A stretch of 64,000 nucleotides of DNA from JAWKXU01 sp020446465 (GTDB lineage Bacteria; Pseudomonadota; Alphaproteobacteria; Sphingomonadales; Sphingomonadaceae), in contig JAWKXU010000003.1 of assembly GCA_041396845.1 (NCBI GenBank), positions 310,001 to 374,000 of the forward strand. Direction: 5' to 3'. A program made the position numbers and the translations under genes. Every line of letters starts with the position of its first letter. Positions within the stretch are counted from its first letter, which is position 1. Below the pieces are notes generated by a model. It did not search any database and was not told the origin of the DNA. It saw nothing but the letters and a program-made list of their open reading frames with translations. Shown piece after piece: positions 1 through 7,702 of the stretch.

Positions 1-76
1 TTTTTGCGCGCTGCCGCCCAACGCCGCCCCGATACGGCAACGGGGGTGGTCGCGCCGGGCAACGACGGGGACGACC

Positions 77-946
77 ATGCGTCTGAGAGATTTCAATCCT
101 GCGAACATTCGGGTCGAAGATCAGCGCGGCGGGCGCTTTCCCGGCGGTGGTGGCGGCAAACTTGGCTGCGGCACCATTGTCATCCTGTTGATCGGCGTTT
201 TCGTTTTCGGCGCAGACCCGGCGCAAATGCTGGGTGGCTTGCAGCAAATGGAGCAGAACAGCCCAGCATCGGCCCCGCAGTCCGGTGGAACGACAACCGC
301 GGAAAGCTGCTCTGCCGATCAGACCAGCCGCGAAGCCTGCGCCGCTCTCGCCTCACTCGACCAGACCTGGCAACCTTTGTTTCAGGAAGCGGGTATTTCC
401 TTCCAGCAGCCCAAGCTGGTGTTCTATTCGCAAGCCGGACAGTCAGGCTGCGGTGCGGCACAAAGCGCGATGGGGCCATTCTATTGCCCGACCGATCAGG
501 GCATTTACCTCGACACCGATTTCTTCCGCGAGATGGAACAGCGGCTGGGAGCCGGTGGCGACTTTGCCCGCGCCTATGTGATGGCGCACGAATATGGCCA
601 TCACGTCCAGACATTGACTGGCACGGCCAATTCCGTGCGACAGGCGCAGTCACGCAATCCCCAGGCAGCCAACCCGCTGCAGGTCAGGATGGAATTGCAG
701 GCCGATTGCTACGCTGGCGTCTGGGCTGCGAAGAACGCCGACCTCATCGAACCGGGCGACATAGAAGAAGGGATGCAGGCTGCCCACGCGATTGGCGACG
801 ATACCCTGATGAAAAGCGCGGGGCGCAGGCCAGTCGAAGAGGCTTTTACGCACGGCAGCAGTGCACAACGGATGGAGTGGCTCCGCCGCGGGTTGGAGAC
901 AGGCGATGAAGATCAGTGCGATACTTTCAAGGACATGCGTGGCTGA
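77..946 (+). CDS. ypfJ: Neutral zinc metallopeptidase, YpfJ family
   Basis: A 289-residue protein of the KPN_02809/YpfJ putative neutral zinc metallopeptidase family. A glycine-rich cytoplasmic N-terminus (residues 20-30) is followed by one membrane segment at about 30-46, so the catalytic part probably faces the periplasm. The zinc-binding HExxH motif is visible as HEYGHH at residues 171-176. A downstream conserved QADCYAGVW block (208-216) is the expected site of the third ligand. Several paired cysteines in the exported part fit a disulfide-bonded extracytoplasmic domain. The start follows a purine-rich GGGGA stretch. The 3' end overlaps the next gene by about 40 bases. The substrate of this family is not established. 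Confidence 0.88.
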   Translation: MRLRDFNPANIRVEDQRGGRFPGGGGGKLGCGTIVILLIGVFVFGADPAQMLGGLQQMEQNSPASAPQSGGTTTAESCSADQTSREACAALASLDQTWQPLFQEAGISFQQPKLVFYSQAGQSGCGAAQSAMGPFYCPTDQGIYLDTDFFREMEQRLGAGGDFARAYVMAHEYGHHVQTLTGTANSVRQAQSRNPQAANPLQVRMELQADCYAGVWAAKNADLIEPGDIEEGMQAAHAIGDDTLMKSAGRRPVEEAFTHGSSAQRMEWLRRGLETGDEDQCDTFKDMRG

Positions 947-1598
947 AAGCCATCAGCACGCAGACAGATGGGCAGGTTCGGCCATCGCAGCGGCATTGCT
1001 GGCGCTGGCTCCGTCTGGCGCGGCGCAAGCCCAGAATAGTGAACGTGAACGGCCCGTCACCGACGACACGGTGACGGCAGGCGACGTGGTGACTTCACCG
1101 TTGAAGGATCTCAACATTGCAAAAGACCCGATTCCGCCCCTGCTGATCGAAGCGCGCAAGGCCCCTTACGACCGCGAAGGCATCACCCAGTGCAGTGACA
1201 TCGCGGCAAAAGTGACGGAACTTGACGCCATTCTGGGGGACGACCTTGACCTTGTGACAGAAGATGAAGGCAACCCGATATCTGCGGGGCGCGTGGCCAA
1301 GTGGGCGGTGAGTTCGTTCATTCCCTTCCGTGGTCTGCTGCGCGAGTTGACCGGCGCAAAGGAGCATGAACAGCGGTTCCGCGATGCGATTGCCGCCGGT
1401 CTGATGCGCCGGGCCTATCTGAAAGGCATCGGCCAGACGATGAAATGCGCTTACCCGGCGCGACCGCTTACCAAGGAAGAAGCCTCCCGCATCATCGCCT
1501 TGCGTCTTGCCGAAGAACGCAAGGAGAATGATGGCGGGAATGATGAGGAAGGTAACGTCCGGCAACCGCTCTACACACCCGGCGAACCGGCCAAATAA
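906..1598 (+). CDS. Exported protein of unknown function
   Basis: I do not recognise this 230-residue protein. The ATG at 906 is chosen because it gives an N-terminus with a basic start, a hydrophobic stretch (about residues 19-36, rich in Ala and Leu) and an AQA-type signal peptidase I site. The mature part is charged and contains two cysteines that could form a disulfide (in the TQCSD and MKCAYP contexts). There is no membrane segment other than a weak hydrophobic patch near the middle (AVSSFIPFRGLL). It overlaps ypfJ by about 40 bases, which suggests translational coupling. It ends at a hairpin shared with the convergent creD gene. Confidence 0.6.
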   Translation: MKISAILSRTCVAESHQHADRWAGSAIAAALLALAPSGAAQAQNSERERPVTDDTVTAGDVVTSPLKDLNIAKDPIPPLLIEARKAPYDREGITQCSDIAAKVTELDAILGDDLDLVTEDEGNPISAGRVAKWAVSSFIPFRGLLRELTGAKEHEQRFRDAIAAGLMRRAYLKGIGQTMKCAYPARPLTKEEASRIIALRLAEERKENDGGNDEEGNVRQPLYTPGEPAK

Positions 1599-1600
1599 TC

Positions 1601-1644
1601 GCAATTTCTGAGCCGCCTTGTGATTCCACCTGGCTCGAAATCGC
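1601..1644. terminator. Hairpin between convergent genes
   Basis: An imperfect inverted repeat lies between two convergent genes. The left arm at 1601-1614 contains ATTTC and GAGCC; the right arm at 1632-1644 contains GGCTC and GAAAT, with one bulged base and one mismatch. It has no long T-run. It overlaps the interspersed repeat at 1624-1648. Confidence 0.45.
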
Positions 1645-1648
1645 TCTA
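1624..1648 (-). repeat. Short interspersed repeat, copy 1
   Basis: Read on the minus strand, this 25-base element begins TAGAGCGA and ends GAGCCAGGTGGAA. It matches 23 of 25 positions of the element at 4330-4354, which lies on the other strand. Its first three bases are the TAG stop codon of creD. It is probably one member of a dispersed repeat family; only two copies were seen by eye in the window. Confidence 0.6.
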
Positions 1649-3061
1649 TGATGTGGCAGGCGACGGGCTGCTTTCCTGCCCGCGCCGGACGCTCGACCAG
1701 TCAATGTTGCGCGTCGCATACATGACCCCGGACAACGCCACGAACAGCAGCACCGATCCTATCAGCAATGACCACGCCTCAAGGCTGAGCAAGACATAAA
1801 GCAGGGCATAGAGTCCCAGCAACAGCGCCCCCATGAAGCGTGCGCGGCGCCAGCTTTTCAACACTGCGGCAGAGTAAGCCGTCAGCAAACCGATGATCGC
1901 CAGGCTGGCTACGATATAGGCCGCTGAAAAACCGATAACTTCGGCAAAGGCGAGCAGAAGAACGAAGAACAGGACCAGCCCCGTCCCCGTCAGCAGATAT
2001 TCGGCAGAGGCCACGCGCGCGCCGGCCACAATATCGAACATCAGGTAAGTCAGAAACGTGAAGCCAATGAACAGGAAGCCATACTTCACCGACCTGTCCA
2101 CGCGGCTGTAAAGGTCAACCGGCTCAACCAGTCCGATGGTTGCAGCCATGCTGGGACCACCCGCTTCTGTGCGCCCCCCTGTAAATGCAGGCGACATGGG
2201 CCGATCATAACCCGGTTCATTGATCTGCGGAGGCAGCGGGTCGCTGGTCATCGCCAGGGATTGCCCCAGTGCGATATTGGAAATGGCATAGCGTGCCGTA
2301 AACCCTGTTTCCTTGATCGTCTTTTCCTGCGGCAGGAAACTGCCGGAAAACCCCGGATGCGGCCACGGTGAGGTCACGTCCCATATCGTTTCGCCACCAC
2401 GTGGCACCAGTGTCATCCCGTGGCTGCCGCGCACACTGTATTGCCATGTGATATCCAGCGCCGGGGCACCGCTCCAGTCCAGCAAGGCGTGAAACCCTGC
2501 ATTACCACTGGCGGCAAGGCCCTTGCCCGGCTCAAGCGCCAGGGGTTGACCGTTGAGCGCAACTTTCGCGTCGCTTTGCAGCCCCCGCGGATCGGATACG
2601 CCAAAACGCAATTCTGTCTGATCGAGCAAGAGCTTGTCAGGCGAAACACCAAGGCGCGACAGGTTGTCAGGCAAGGCAAAATGTGCCGTGCCGGAAAGCC
2701 CGGCCCTGTAAATGACAGACGAATAGATCGACACCTGCCGTTTTTGCGGGGCAAGATCAGTCTTCACCACCTGCTTTTCAGGCGCGAGGAACAGTTCCCG
2801 CCGCACTGTGCGTGTTCGGTTGACAACCGTGCCGTTCACGGTTTCATTCTCGGTCTGCTCGGCCATATAGGGAATAACGATGACCGGCCCGGCAATGACC
2901 TGGTCCCCGCCCCAGCCCGCCGTGATGGTGCCTTGGGCAACGGTCGACTGGTGATCACGGTCACTGACGAGCGCATAAACGAACACCAGCGGGATAACGA
3001 GCGCAGCCGCAATGAGGATTGCAAAAAGCAATTTCAATCCAGGACTGCGTTCATTCTGCAT
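1646..3061 (-). CDS. creD: Inner membrane protein CreD
   Basis: A 471-residue CreD-family (Cell envelope integrity / inner membrane protein) protein. The N-terminus has one membrane segment (about residues 9-31), followed by a large extracytoplasmic domain with the family-typical GGDQVIAGPVIVIPY block. The C-terminal third (about 320-460) has several closely spaced hydrophobic segments. In enterobacteria creD is regulated by CreBC, but no creBC genes are visible here, so only the family name is carried over. The start ATG at 3061 fits the family N-terminus. The TAG stop lies inside a short interspersed repeat. The gene is divergent from lldD, with about 120 bases between them. Confidence 0.9.
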   Translation of the reverse strand: MQNERSPGLKLLFAILIAAALVIPLVFVYALVSDRDHQSTVAQGTITAGWGGDQVIAGPVIVIPYMAEQTENETVNGTVVNRTRTVRRELFLAPEKQVVKTDLAPQKRQVSIYSSVIYRAGLSGTAHFALPDNLSRLGVSPDKLLLDQTELRFGVSDPRGLQSDAKVALNGQPLALEPGKGLAASGNAGFHALLDWSGAPALDITWQYSVRGSHGMTLVPRGGETIWDVTSPWPHPGFSGSFLPQEKTIKETGFTARYAISNIALGQSLAMTSDPLPPQINEPGYDRPMSPAFTGGRTEAGGPSMAATIGLVEPVDLYSRVDRSVKYGFLFIGFTFLTYLMFDIVAGARVASAEYLLTGTGLVLFFVLLLAFAEVIGFSAAYIVASLAIIGLLTAYSAAVLKSWRRARFMGALLLGLYALLYVLLSLEAWSLLIGSVLLFVALSGVMYATRNIDWSSVRRGQESSPSPATS

Positions 3062-3183
3062 GGTTATTCTTCCTCATCACCTGCCCTTCACACGATGAAC
3101 CGTGCATCACGCACGATGAATGAATGTAAAGTGAACCCGACACCCCCGGTTGCGAGAAGGCTCAAATCTGGTAGCGCAAGAGC

Positions 3184-4332
3184 ATGAAACTGTCAGACTG
3201 CCATAATATCGACGATTTTCGCAAACTCGCCAAGGCACGCCTGCCCTGGCCCGTGTTCGATTATATAGATGGCGCTGGTGACGATGAAATCACCAAACAG
3301 CGCAACACTGCATCCTACAACAGTGCCGATCTGGTGCCCAATGTGCTGGCTGGCGTTGCCGAAATCGACATGTCCTGCACGATCATGGGGCGTAAAAGCG
3401 CACTTCCGCTCGTCCTGTCCCCCACTGCGCTCCAGCGCGTGTTCCACTGGCAGGGGGAACAGGCTGTCGCCCGCGCCGCGGAAAAGTTCGGTCTGTGGTG
3501 CGGTATCTCCAGCCTTGCGACAGTCAGCATTGAGGAGATTGCCGCGCTCATCACCTCGCCCAAGCTGTTCCAGCTTTATGTTCACAAGGACAAAGGGCTG
3601 AACACCTCCATGATCGAGCGCTGCAAGGAGGCAAAGTTTGATTGCATCGCCCTGACGGTGGACACAATTGTCGGTGGCAAGCGTGAACGATGCCTGCGTA
3701 GCGGGTTTGCCAGCCCACCGCGCTTCACGCCATCTTCCCTGCTTTCCTATGCGACAAGGCCGCGCTGGGCGCTGGATTATATGTTCAGGGAAAAGTTCAG
3801 CCTCCCCAACCTCGACAGCCATGTCGGCGAAGGCACCCGGCGCCCGGTTTCGATTCAGGATTACTTCTCCACCATGCTGGATCAGTCGATGGATTGGGAC
3901 ACGGCTGCACGCATACGGCAGGACTGGGGCGGCACGTTCTGCCTCAAAGGGGTGATGAGCGCAGGCGATGCCCGCCGCGCGGTCGAAATCGGCGCGGACG
4001 CCATCATGATCTCCAACCACGGTGGCAGACAACTGGATGGTAGCCGCGCGCCATTCGATCAGATTCGCGAAATCGTCGATGCTGTCGGCGGTGAAATCGA
4101 GATTATCTGCGATGGCGGCATCAAGCGCGGGACGCATGTGCTCAAGGCTCTGGCCGCAGGCGCAACAGCAGCATCTGGCGGGCGCCTTTATCTTTATGCG
4201 CTGGCAGCGGCCGGACAGGCAGGGGTTGATCGCGCGCTTGGCATCATGCGCGACGAAATCGAACGCAGCATGAAACTGATGGGCGTCACGGCTGTCGATC
4301 AGCTTAACCGGGATATGCTGCGCTGGCGTTAG
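3184..4332 (+). CDS. lldD: FMN-dependent alpha-hydroxy acid dehydrogenase, L-lactate dehydrogenase type
   Basis: A 382-residue member of the FMN-dependent alpha-hydroxy acid oxidase/dehydrogenase family. These flavoproteins oxidise 2-hydroxy acids such as L-lactate to the 2-keto acid, often passing electrons to the respiratory chain. The N-terminal PWPVFDYIDGAGDDE block is typical. The active-site signature SNHGGRQLDG lies at residues 277-286, with His279 as the catalytic base. The following IICDGGIKRGTHVLKALAAGA phosphate-binding stretch is present in part in the usual form. The segment that normally reads IGRxxLYGL is here SGGRLYLYAL, a mild deviation. Exact substrate cannot be fixed from sequence; lactate is the default. 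It is transcribed away from creD and ends in a repeat that provides its TAG stop. Confidence 0.85.
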   Translation: MKLSDCHNIDDFRKLAKARLPWPVFDYIDGAGDDEITKQRNTASYNSADLVPNVLAGVAEIDMSCTIMGRKSALPLVLSPTALQRVFHWQGEQAVARAAEKFGLWCGISSLATVSIEEIAALITSPKLFQLYVHKDKGLNTSMIERCKEAKFDCIALTVDTIVGGKRERCLRSGFASPPRFTPSSLLSYATRPRWALDYMFREKFSLPNLDSHVGEGTRRPVSIQDYFSTMLDQSMDWDTAARIRQDWGGTFCLKGVMSAGDARRAVEIGADAIMISNHGGRQLDGSRAPFDQIREIVDAVGGEIEIICDGGIKRGTHVLKALAAGATAASGGRLYLYALAAAGQAGVDRALGIMRDEIERSMKLMGVTAVDQLNRDMLRWR

Positions 4333-4354
4333 AGCGAGTTAGAGCCAGGTGGAA
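4330..4354 (+). repeat. Short interspersed repeat, copy 2
   Basis: This 25-base element begins TAGAGCGA and ends GAGCCAGGTGGAA. It differs at two positions from the inverted copy at 1624-1648. The first three bases are the lldD stop codon. The two copies flank the creD-lldD pair in inverted orientation. Confidence 0.6.
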
Positions 4355-4364
4355 AACCGCCCTG

Positions 4365-4391
4365 ATACCACGGCTCGTTGAGCCTTGGTAT
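4365..4391. terminator. Strong hairpin downstream of lldD
   Basis: ATACCACGGCTC at 4365-4376 pairs with GAGCCTTGGTAT at 4380-4391, with one internal mismatch and a GTT loop. There is no T-run on the plus strand, so it may act as a structural 3' end rather than a classical intrinsic terminator. It lies 30 bases upstream of the cyclophilin gene. Confidence 0.5.
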
Positions 4392-4421
4392 AAGACCCGA
4401 GTTACTGGCATTGTCGGGGGC

Positions 4422-5075
4422 ATGATTAACCGATTCGCCCTGTTCGCCGCGCCGTTCCTGCTGATCTCCACCGCCCTGCCCGCGCAAGAAGTCGAACCTG
4501 CGCCGCCAACGCCCCCGCCTGCGGAGCCTGCGACGGTCAACGTCGTCATGACAACCTCGCTTGGCCCGATAACGCTGGCGCTGGAAAGCGAGCGTGCGCC
4601 CATCAGCACGGCCAATTTCCTGAACTATGTCGACACGCGCCGTTTCGACGGGACAGTATTCTATCGCGCGATGCACCTGCCCTGGGGCGACCAGCCCAAT
4701 GGCTTGATCCAGGGCGGCACGCAGATGAACCCCAAACGGATCATGAAGCCCATTGCTCACGAGCCGACCAGCGAAACTGGCGTGCTGCACAAGGCCGGCA
4801 CCATATCCATGGCCCGTTATGAGCCAGGAACAGCCACCGGCGATTTTTCGATCATGCTGTCCGATATGCCGGGGCTTGACGCAGACCCGTCATCCGATAA
4901 CGCCGAATTGCGCGCAGGCTTTGCGGCCTTTGGCCATGTGGTTGAAGGTATGCATGTTGTGCGTGCCATCTGGGATTCCCCGATCGACCCGGAAAAGGGG
5001 CAAGGCCCACTGAAAGGGCAAATGCTCACCAACCCCGTCACCATCCTCAGTGTAAGGCGACTGCCGCCGGAATAA
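4422..5075 (+). CDS. Exported cyclophilin-type peptidyl-prolyl isomerase
   Basis: A 217-residue peptidyl-prolyl cis-trans isomerase of the cyclophilin family. It has an N-terminal signal peptide (MINRFALFAAPFLL onward, cleavage near ALPAQE) and a short Pro/Ala-rich linker, followed by the cyclophilin fold from about residue 40. The FYRAM and LIQGGT blocks carry the usual active-site Arg and Gln, and a FAAFGHVVEGMHVV block follows. It probably helps fold proteins in the periplasm. It stands alone after the lldD hairpin and is followed by its own hairpin. Confidence 0.9.
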   Translation: MINRFALFAAPFLLISTALPAQEVEPAPPTPPPAEPATVNVVMTTSLGPITLALESERAPISTANFLNYVDTRRFDGTVFYRAMHLPWGDQPNGLIQGGTQMNPKRIMKPIAHEPTSETGVLHKAGTISMARYEPGTATGDFSIMLSDMPGLDADPSSDNAELRAGFAAFGHVVEGMHVVRAIWDSPIDPEKGQGPLKGQMLTNPVTILSVRRLPPE

Positions 5076-5078
5076 CCG

Positions 5079-5099
5079 TGCGCGCAGGCCTCGCGCGCA
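5079..5099. terminator. GC hairpin after cyclophilin gene
   Basis: TGCGCGC at 5079-5085 pairs perfectly with GCGCGCA at 5093-5099 across a 7-base loop and is followed by AAAATCT. It is placed four bases after the stop codon. It is a plausible transcript end without a T-run. Confidence 0.45.
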
Positions 5100-5135
5100 A
5101 AATCTCGAAACTTTGACCTCGATCAATGTTGCCAT

Positions 5136-5150
5136 TGCGAAGCACTCGCA
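5136..5150. promoter_or_regulatory. Possible degenerate Fur box
   Basis: TGCGAAGCACTCGCA has the 7-1-7 layout of a Fur box, but only five of seven bases per arm are symmetric. It lies about 42 bases upstream of the siderophore receptor start at 5192. It is weaker than the boxes upstream of the second receptor at 18172. Confidence 0.35.
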
Positions 5151-5191
5151 TTAGTGAGCGCGTCTTGATAACGAGTCGCATCGGGGGTTTC

Positions 5192-7318
5192 ATGCGTAAC
5201 GGGGCAGCACATCTTTACATTTCACGTCGGCACCTGGCCGCAAGCATTTCCGCACTGGCTGTGGTGTGGGCATCCCCCGCCCTCGCCGAAACTGCCAGCG
5301 AAGCAGACCGCGATTATGCCCCCACCCACATTATCGTGACGGGTCATTGGGACGGTTACGCCATCGACGATGGCTCGACATCGACCAAAACGCCAACGCC
5401 GCTGATCGATACACCGCAGGCTGTCGCTGTCGTCACCCGCGACCAGATGGACGATCAGAACGTACGCCAGTTGGGCGATGCCCTGCGCTATGTTGCGGGT
5501 GTTTCAATGGAAAGCGGCGAAGGCCACCGCGACGAAGTATTCATCCGGGGACAGGAATCGACTGCCGACTTCTACCTCGATGGATTGCGGGACGATGCCC
5601 AGTATTATCGCTCGCTCTACAATGTGGAGCGGATCGAAGTGTTGAAAGGCGCCAATGCCCTGACTTTCGGGCGCGGCGGTGGCGGCGGCATCATCAACAG
5701 GGTCAGCAAGGCCGCCGATCTGTCACGCGTGTTCACGACGATGGCAGGCTCGGTCGATACCTTCGGTGCCTATTCGTTGAGCGCCGACGCCAATCAGCCA
5801 CTTTCCGATACCGTTGCCGCGCGGATCAACGCTACATACGAAGAGTTCAACAACCACCGGGACTATTACGATGGCCGTTTCATCGGCATCAGCCCCACTG
5901 TTACGGCCCAGCTTGGCGCGGCAACCCGGATCGTCGCCAGCTATACCTATGACGATGACAAGCGCCTGACAGACAGGGGCGTGCCATCGCTCGACGGGCG
6001 GCCACTCGAAGGGTTTGACAAGACCCTGTTTGGCGATGCCAACTTCAACGAGGCCCGGTCAAAGGCCCATATCGCCCGGCTTCGGATCGACCATGAATTT
6101 GCCGATAACCTCACGCTCAATGTCAGCGGACAATATGCGAGCTATGACAAGATTTATGCCAATGTCGTACCTGGGGGCACCGATGGCAGCACTGTCAGCC
6201 TGTCCGGTTATCAGGATGGCACCGACAGGGAAAACTGGATCGGCCAGGCAAATCTTGTCTGGCAAACAGATACCGGCGGAGTTGGTCATACGATCCTAGC
6301 CGGGTTTGAAGCGATGCAGCAGGATACCCGCAATTTCCGCCACAATGTCCTGTTCGATACGACTGGCGGCCCGGTCACGGGTGTTTCCGTCCCGCTGGAT
6401 CGACGGCTGACAATTCCTGCCCTGTCGCTTTCCCCGCTCGTGCGGGATCGCAATTCCAGTCTTACGGTCTTTTCCGGTTATTTGCAGGACCAGATTTCGT
6501 TTGGCGATGTCGTGCAAGTGATTGCCGGTGTCCGTTACGAAAGTTTCGATCTCGACACTGTTAACCTGCTCAGCACGGCAAAGGTTGGTCGCAAGGACGA
6601 AAAGTGGAGCCCGCGCTTCGGCCTGGTTATCAAGCCACAGGAAAACCTCTCGTTCTATGGAAGTTATACGCAGAGCTTCCTGCCGCAAGCTGGCGACCAG
6701 TTCCAGATTTTGAGCACGACAACTGCAAATCTCGCACCTGAAAAGTTTGAAAATATCGAAGCAGGCGTGAAGTTTGCGATCCGCCCTGACCTCCTGCTGA
6801 CGGGCGCGGTGTTCCAACTGGAGCGGTCGAACAGCCAGGCGACTGACCCGCTCAACCCCGGCTTCGTCGTGCTGACTGGCAAGAGCCGCACGCGCGGTGT
6901 TGAATTGCAACTTGCCGGCAACGTCACATCCGATGTCCACGTCAACCTCGGCTATACCTACCTCGATGGGAAGATTCGCTCGGCCACATCCTCGGCACCT
7001 GCAGGCCAGCGTCTGGAACAAGTGCCGCACCATCACGTCGCGGCATGGGTTCGCTATGATGTTTCCGACCGTATCGGCCTTGGCGGGGGCATCATTCACA
7101 GTTCGAAACAATACGCGTCGCTCAGCAACAATGTCGTTTTGCCTGCCTACACACGAGTCGATCTGGCGGCCTATTATACCGTGAACAAACGGCTTTCCTT
7201 CCAGATCAACCTAGAAAACGCATTCGATGAAGAATACTGGCCAAGCGCCCATGGCGACAACAATATCGCTCCGGCCAAACCGCTCAGCGCCAGTATAAGC
7301 GCGCGTCTCACTCTCTGA
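5192..7318 (+). CDS. TonB-dependent siderophore receptor
   Basis: A 708-residue outer-membrane receptor. The ATG at 5192 is preferred over an in-frame upstream start because it yields a signal peptide ending in SPALAE. The plug domain follows, with the family blocks TPQAVAVVTRDQMDDQNVRQLGDALRYVAGV in part, the FIRGQ element and the VLKGANALTFGRGGGGGIINRVSK stretch in part. The rest is a beta barrel ending in the typical terminal aromatic/hydrophobic residues (ASISARLTL). The family imports ferric siderophores using TonB-ExbBD energy; the siderophore cannot be named. A weak Fur-like site lies upstream. No partner biosynthesis or ABC transporter gene is next to it. Confidence 0.9.
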   Translation: MRNGAAHLYISRRHLAASISALAVVWASPALAETASEADRDYAPTHIIVTGHWDGYAIDDGSTSTKTPTPLIDTPQAVAVVTRDQMDDQNVRQLGDALRYVAGVSMESGEGHRDEVFIRGQESTADFYLDGLRDDAQYYRSLYNVERIEVLKGANALTFGRGGGGGIINRVSKAADLSRVFTTMAGSVDTFGAYSLSADANQPLSDTVAARINATYEEFNNHRDYYDGRFIGISPTVTAQLGAATRIVASYTYDDDKRLTDRGVPSLDGRPLEGFDKTLFGDANFNEARSKAHIARLRIDHEFADNLTLNVSGQYASYDKIYANVVPGGTDGSTVSLSGYQDGTDRENWIGQANLVWQTDTGGVGHTILAGFEAMQQDTRNFRHNVLFDTTGGPVTGVSVPLDRRLTIPALSLSPLVRDRNSSLTVFSGYLQDQISFGDVVQVIAGVRYESFDLDTVNLLSTAKVGRKDEKWSPRFGLVIKPQENLSFYGSYTQSFLPQAGDQFQILSTTTANLAPEKFENIEAGVKFAIRPDLLLTGAVFQLERSNSQATDPLNPGFVVLTGKSRTRGVELQLAGNVTSDVHVNLGYTYLDGKIRSATSSAPAGQRLEQVPHHHVAAWVRYDVSDRIGLGGGIIHSSKQYASLSNNVVLPAYTRVDLAAYYTVNKRLSFQINLENAFDEEYWPSAHGDNNIAPAKPLSASISARLTL

Positions 7319-7337
7319 CCCTGAATGAATGCCGCAT

Positions 7338-7361
7338 GGCCGGGCGGGAATCTGCCCGGTC
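7338..7361. terminator. Hairpin after the siderophore receptor
   Basis: GGCCGGGC and GCCCGGTC form an eight-pair stem (one G-U) around a short loop about 20 bases after the receptor stop codon. There is no T-run. Confidence 0.4.
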
Positions 7362-7395
7362 AGCACGCAAGCTACCGAAATCACGTGAGATAGGG

Positions 7396-7401
7396 TATAC
7401 T
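7396..7401 (+). promoter_or_regulatory. Possible -10 element of the dodecin promoter
   Basis: TATACT lies 25 bases upstream of the dodecin start codon, after the receptor hairpin. No convincing -35 hexamer was found at the expected spacing, so this is only a candidate. Confidence 0.28.
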
Positions 7402-7425
7402 CGGCCTCTGGAAGAGGAGAGTATT

Positions 7426-7635
7426 ATGGAAGATCATGTCTACAAGCTGACCGAAGTTGTCGGCACGTCGCACGAAAGTTCCGATGATGCTATCAGGCAG
7501 GCCCTTGCAAGAGCGGCAAAGTCGATCCGTAACATCCGCTGGTTTGAAGTGATCGCCAATCGCGGCTTTCTCGATCAGGGCGGCAAGGTTCAGTATCAGG
7601 TCACGCTGAAAATCGGCTTTAACCTCGAAGATTGA
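7426..7635 (+). CDS. Dodecin, flavin-binding protein
   Basis: A 69-residue dodecin. The family forms hollow dodecamers that bind and store flavins or coenzyme A. The sequence shows the whole conserved fold: VYKLTEVVGTSHESSDDAI at the start, the IRNIRWFEV strand with the flavin-stacking Trp, and the YQVTLKIGF C-terminal strand. The start at 7426 is set by a strong GAAGAGGAG ribosome binding site eight bases upstream; the longer in-frame extension is not conserved. It is followed by a bidirectional terminator shared with sdhA. Confidence 0.92.
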   Translation: MEDHVYKLTEVVGTSHESSDDAIRQALARAAKSIRNIRWFEVIANRGFLDQGGKVQYQVTLKIGFNLED

Positions 7636-7647
7636 CCGCACACGAAA

Positions 7648-7675
7648 AAGGCCGGGATGTTTCCACCCCGGCCTT
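7648..7675. terminator. Bidirectional intrinsic terminator, dodecin and sdhA
   Basis: AAGGCCGGGATG at 7648-7659 pairs with CACCCCGGCCTT at 7664-7675 around a TTTC loop, with one mismatch. On the minus strand the stem is followed by a T-run (the A-run at 7645-7649), so it terminates sdhCDA best, and it also closes the dodecin transcript. Confidence 0.75.
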
Positions 7676-7702
7676 CGATATCCCTGACCTGACGGCGAGC
7701 GA

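Noticed and set aside
4..909. A 301-codon open frame at the window start
   Set aside because: It overlaps ypfJ in another frame, is Arg-rich and lacks any motif, while ypfJ has HExxH and a membrane segment.
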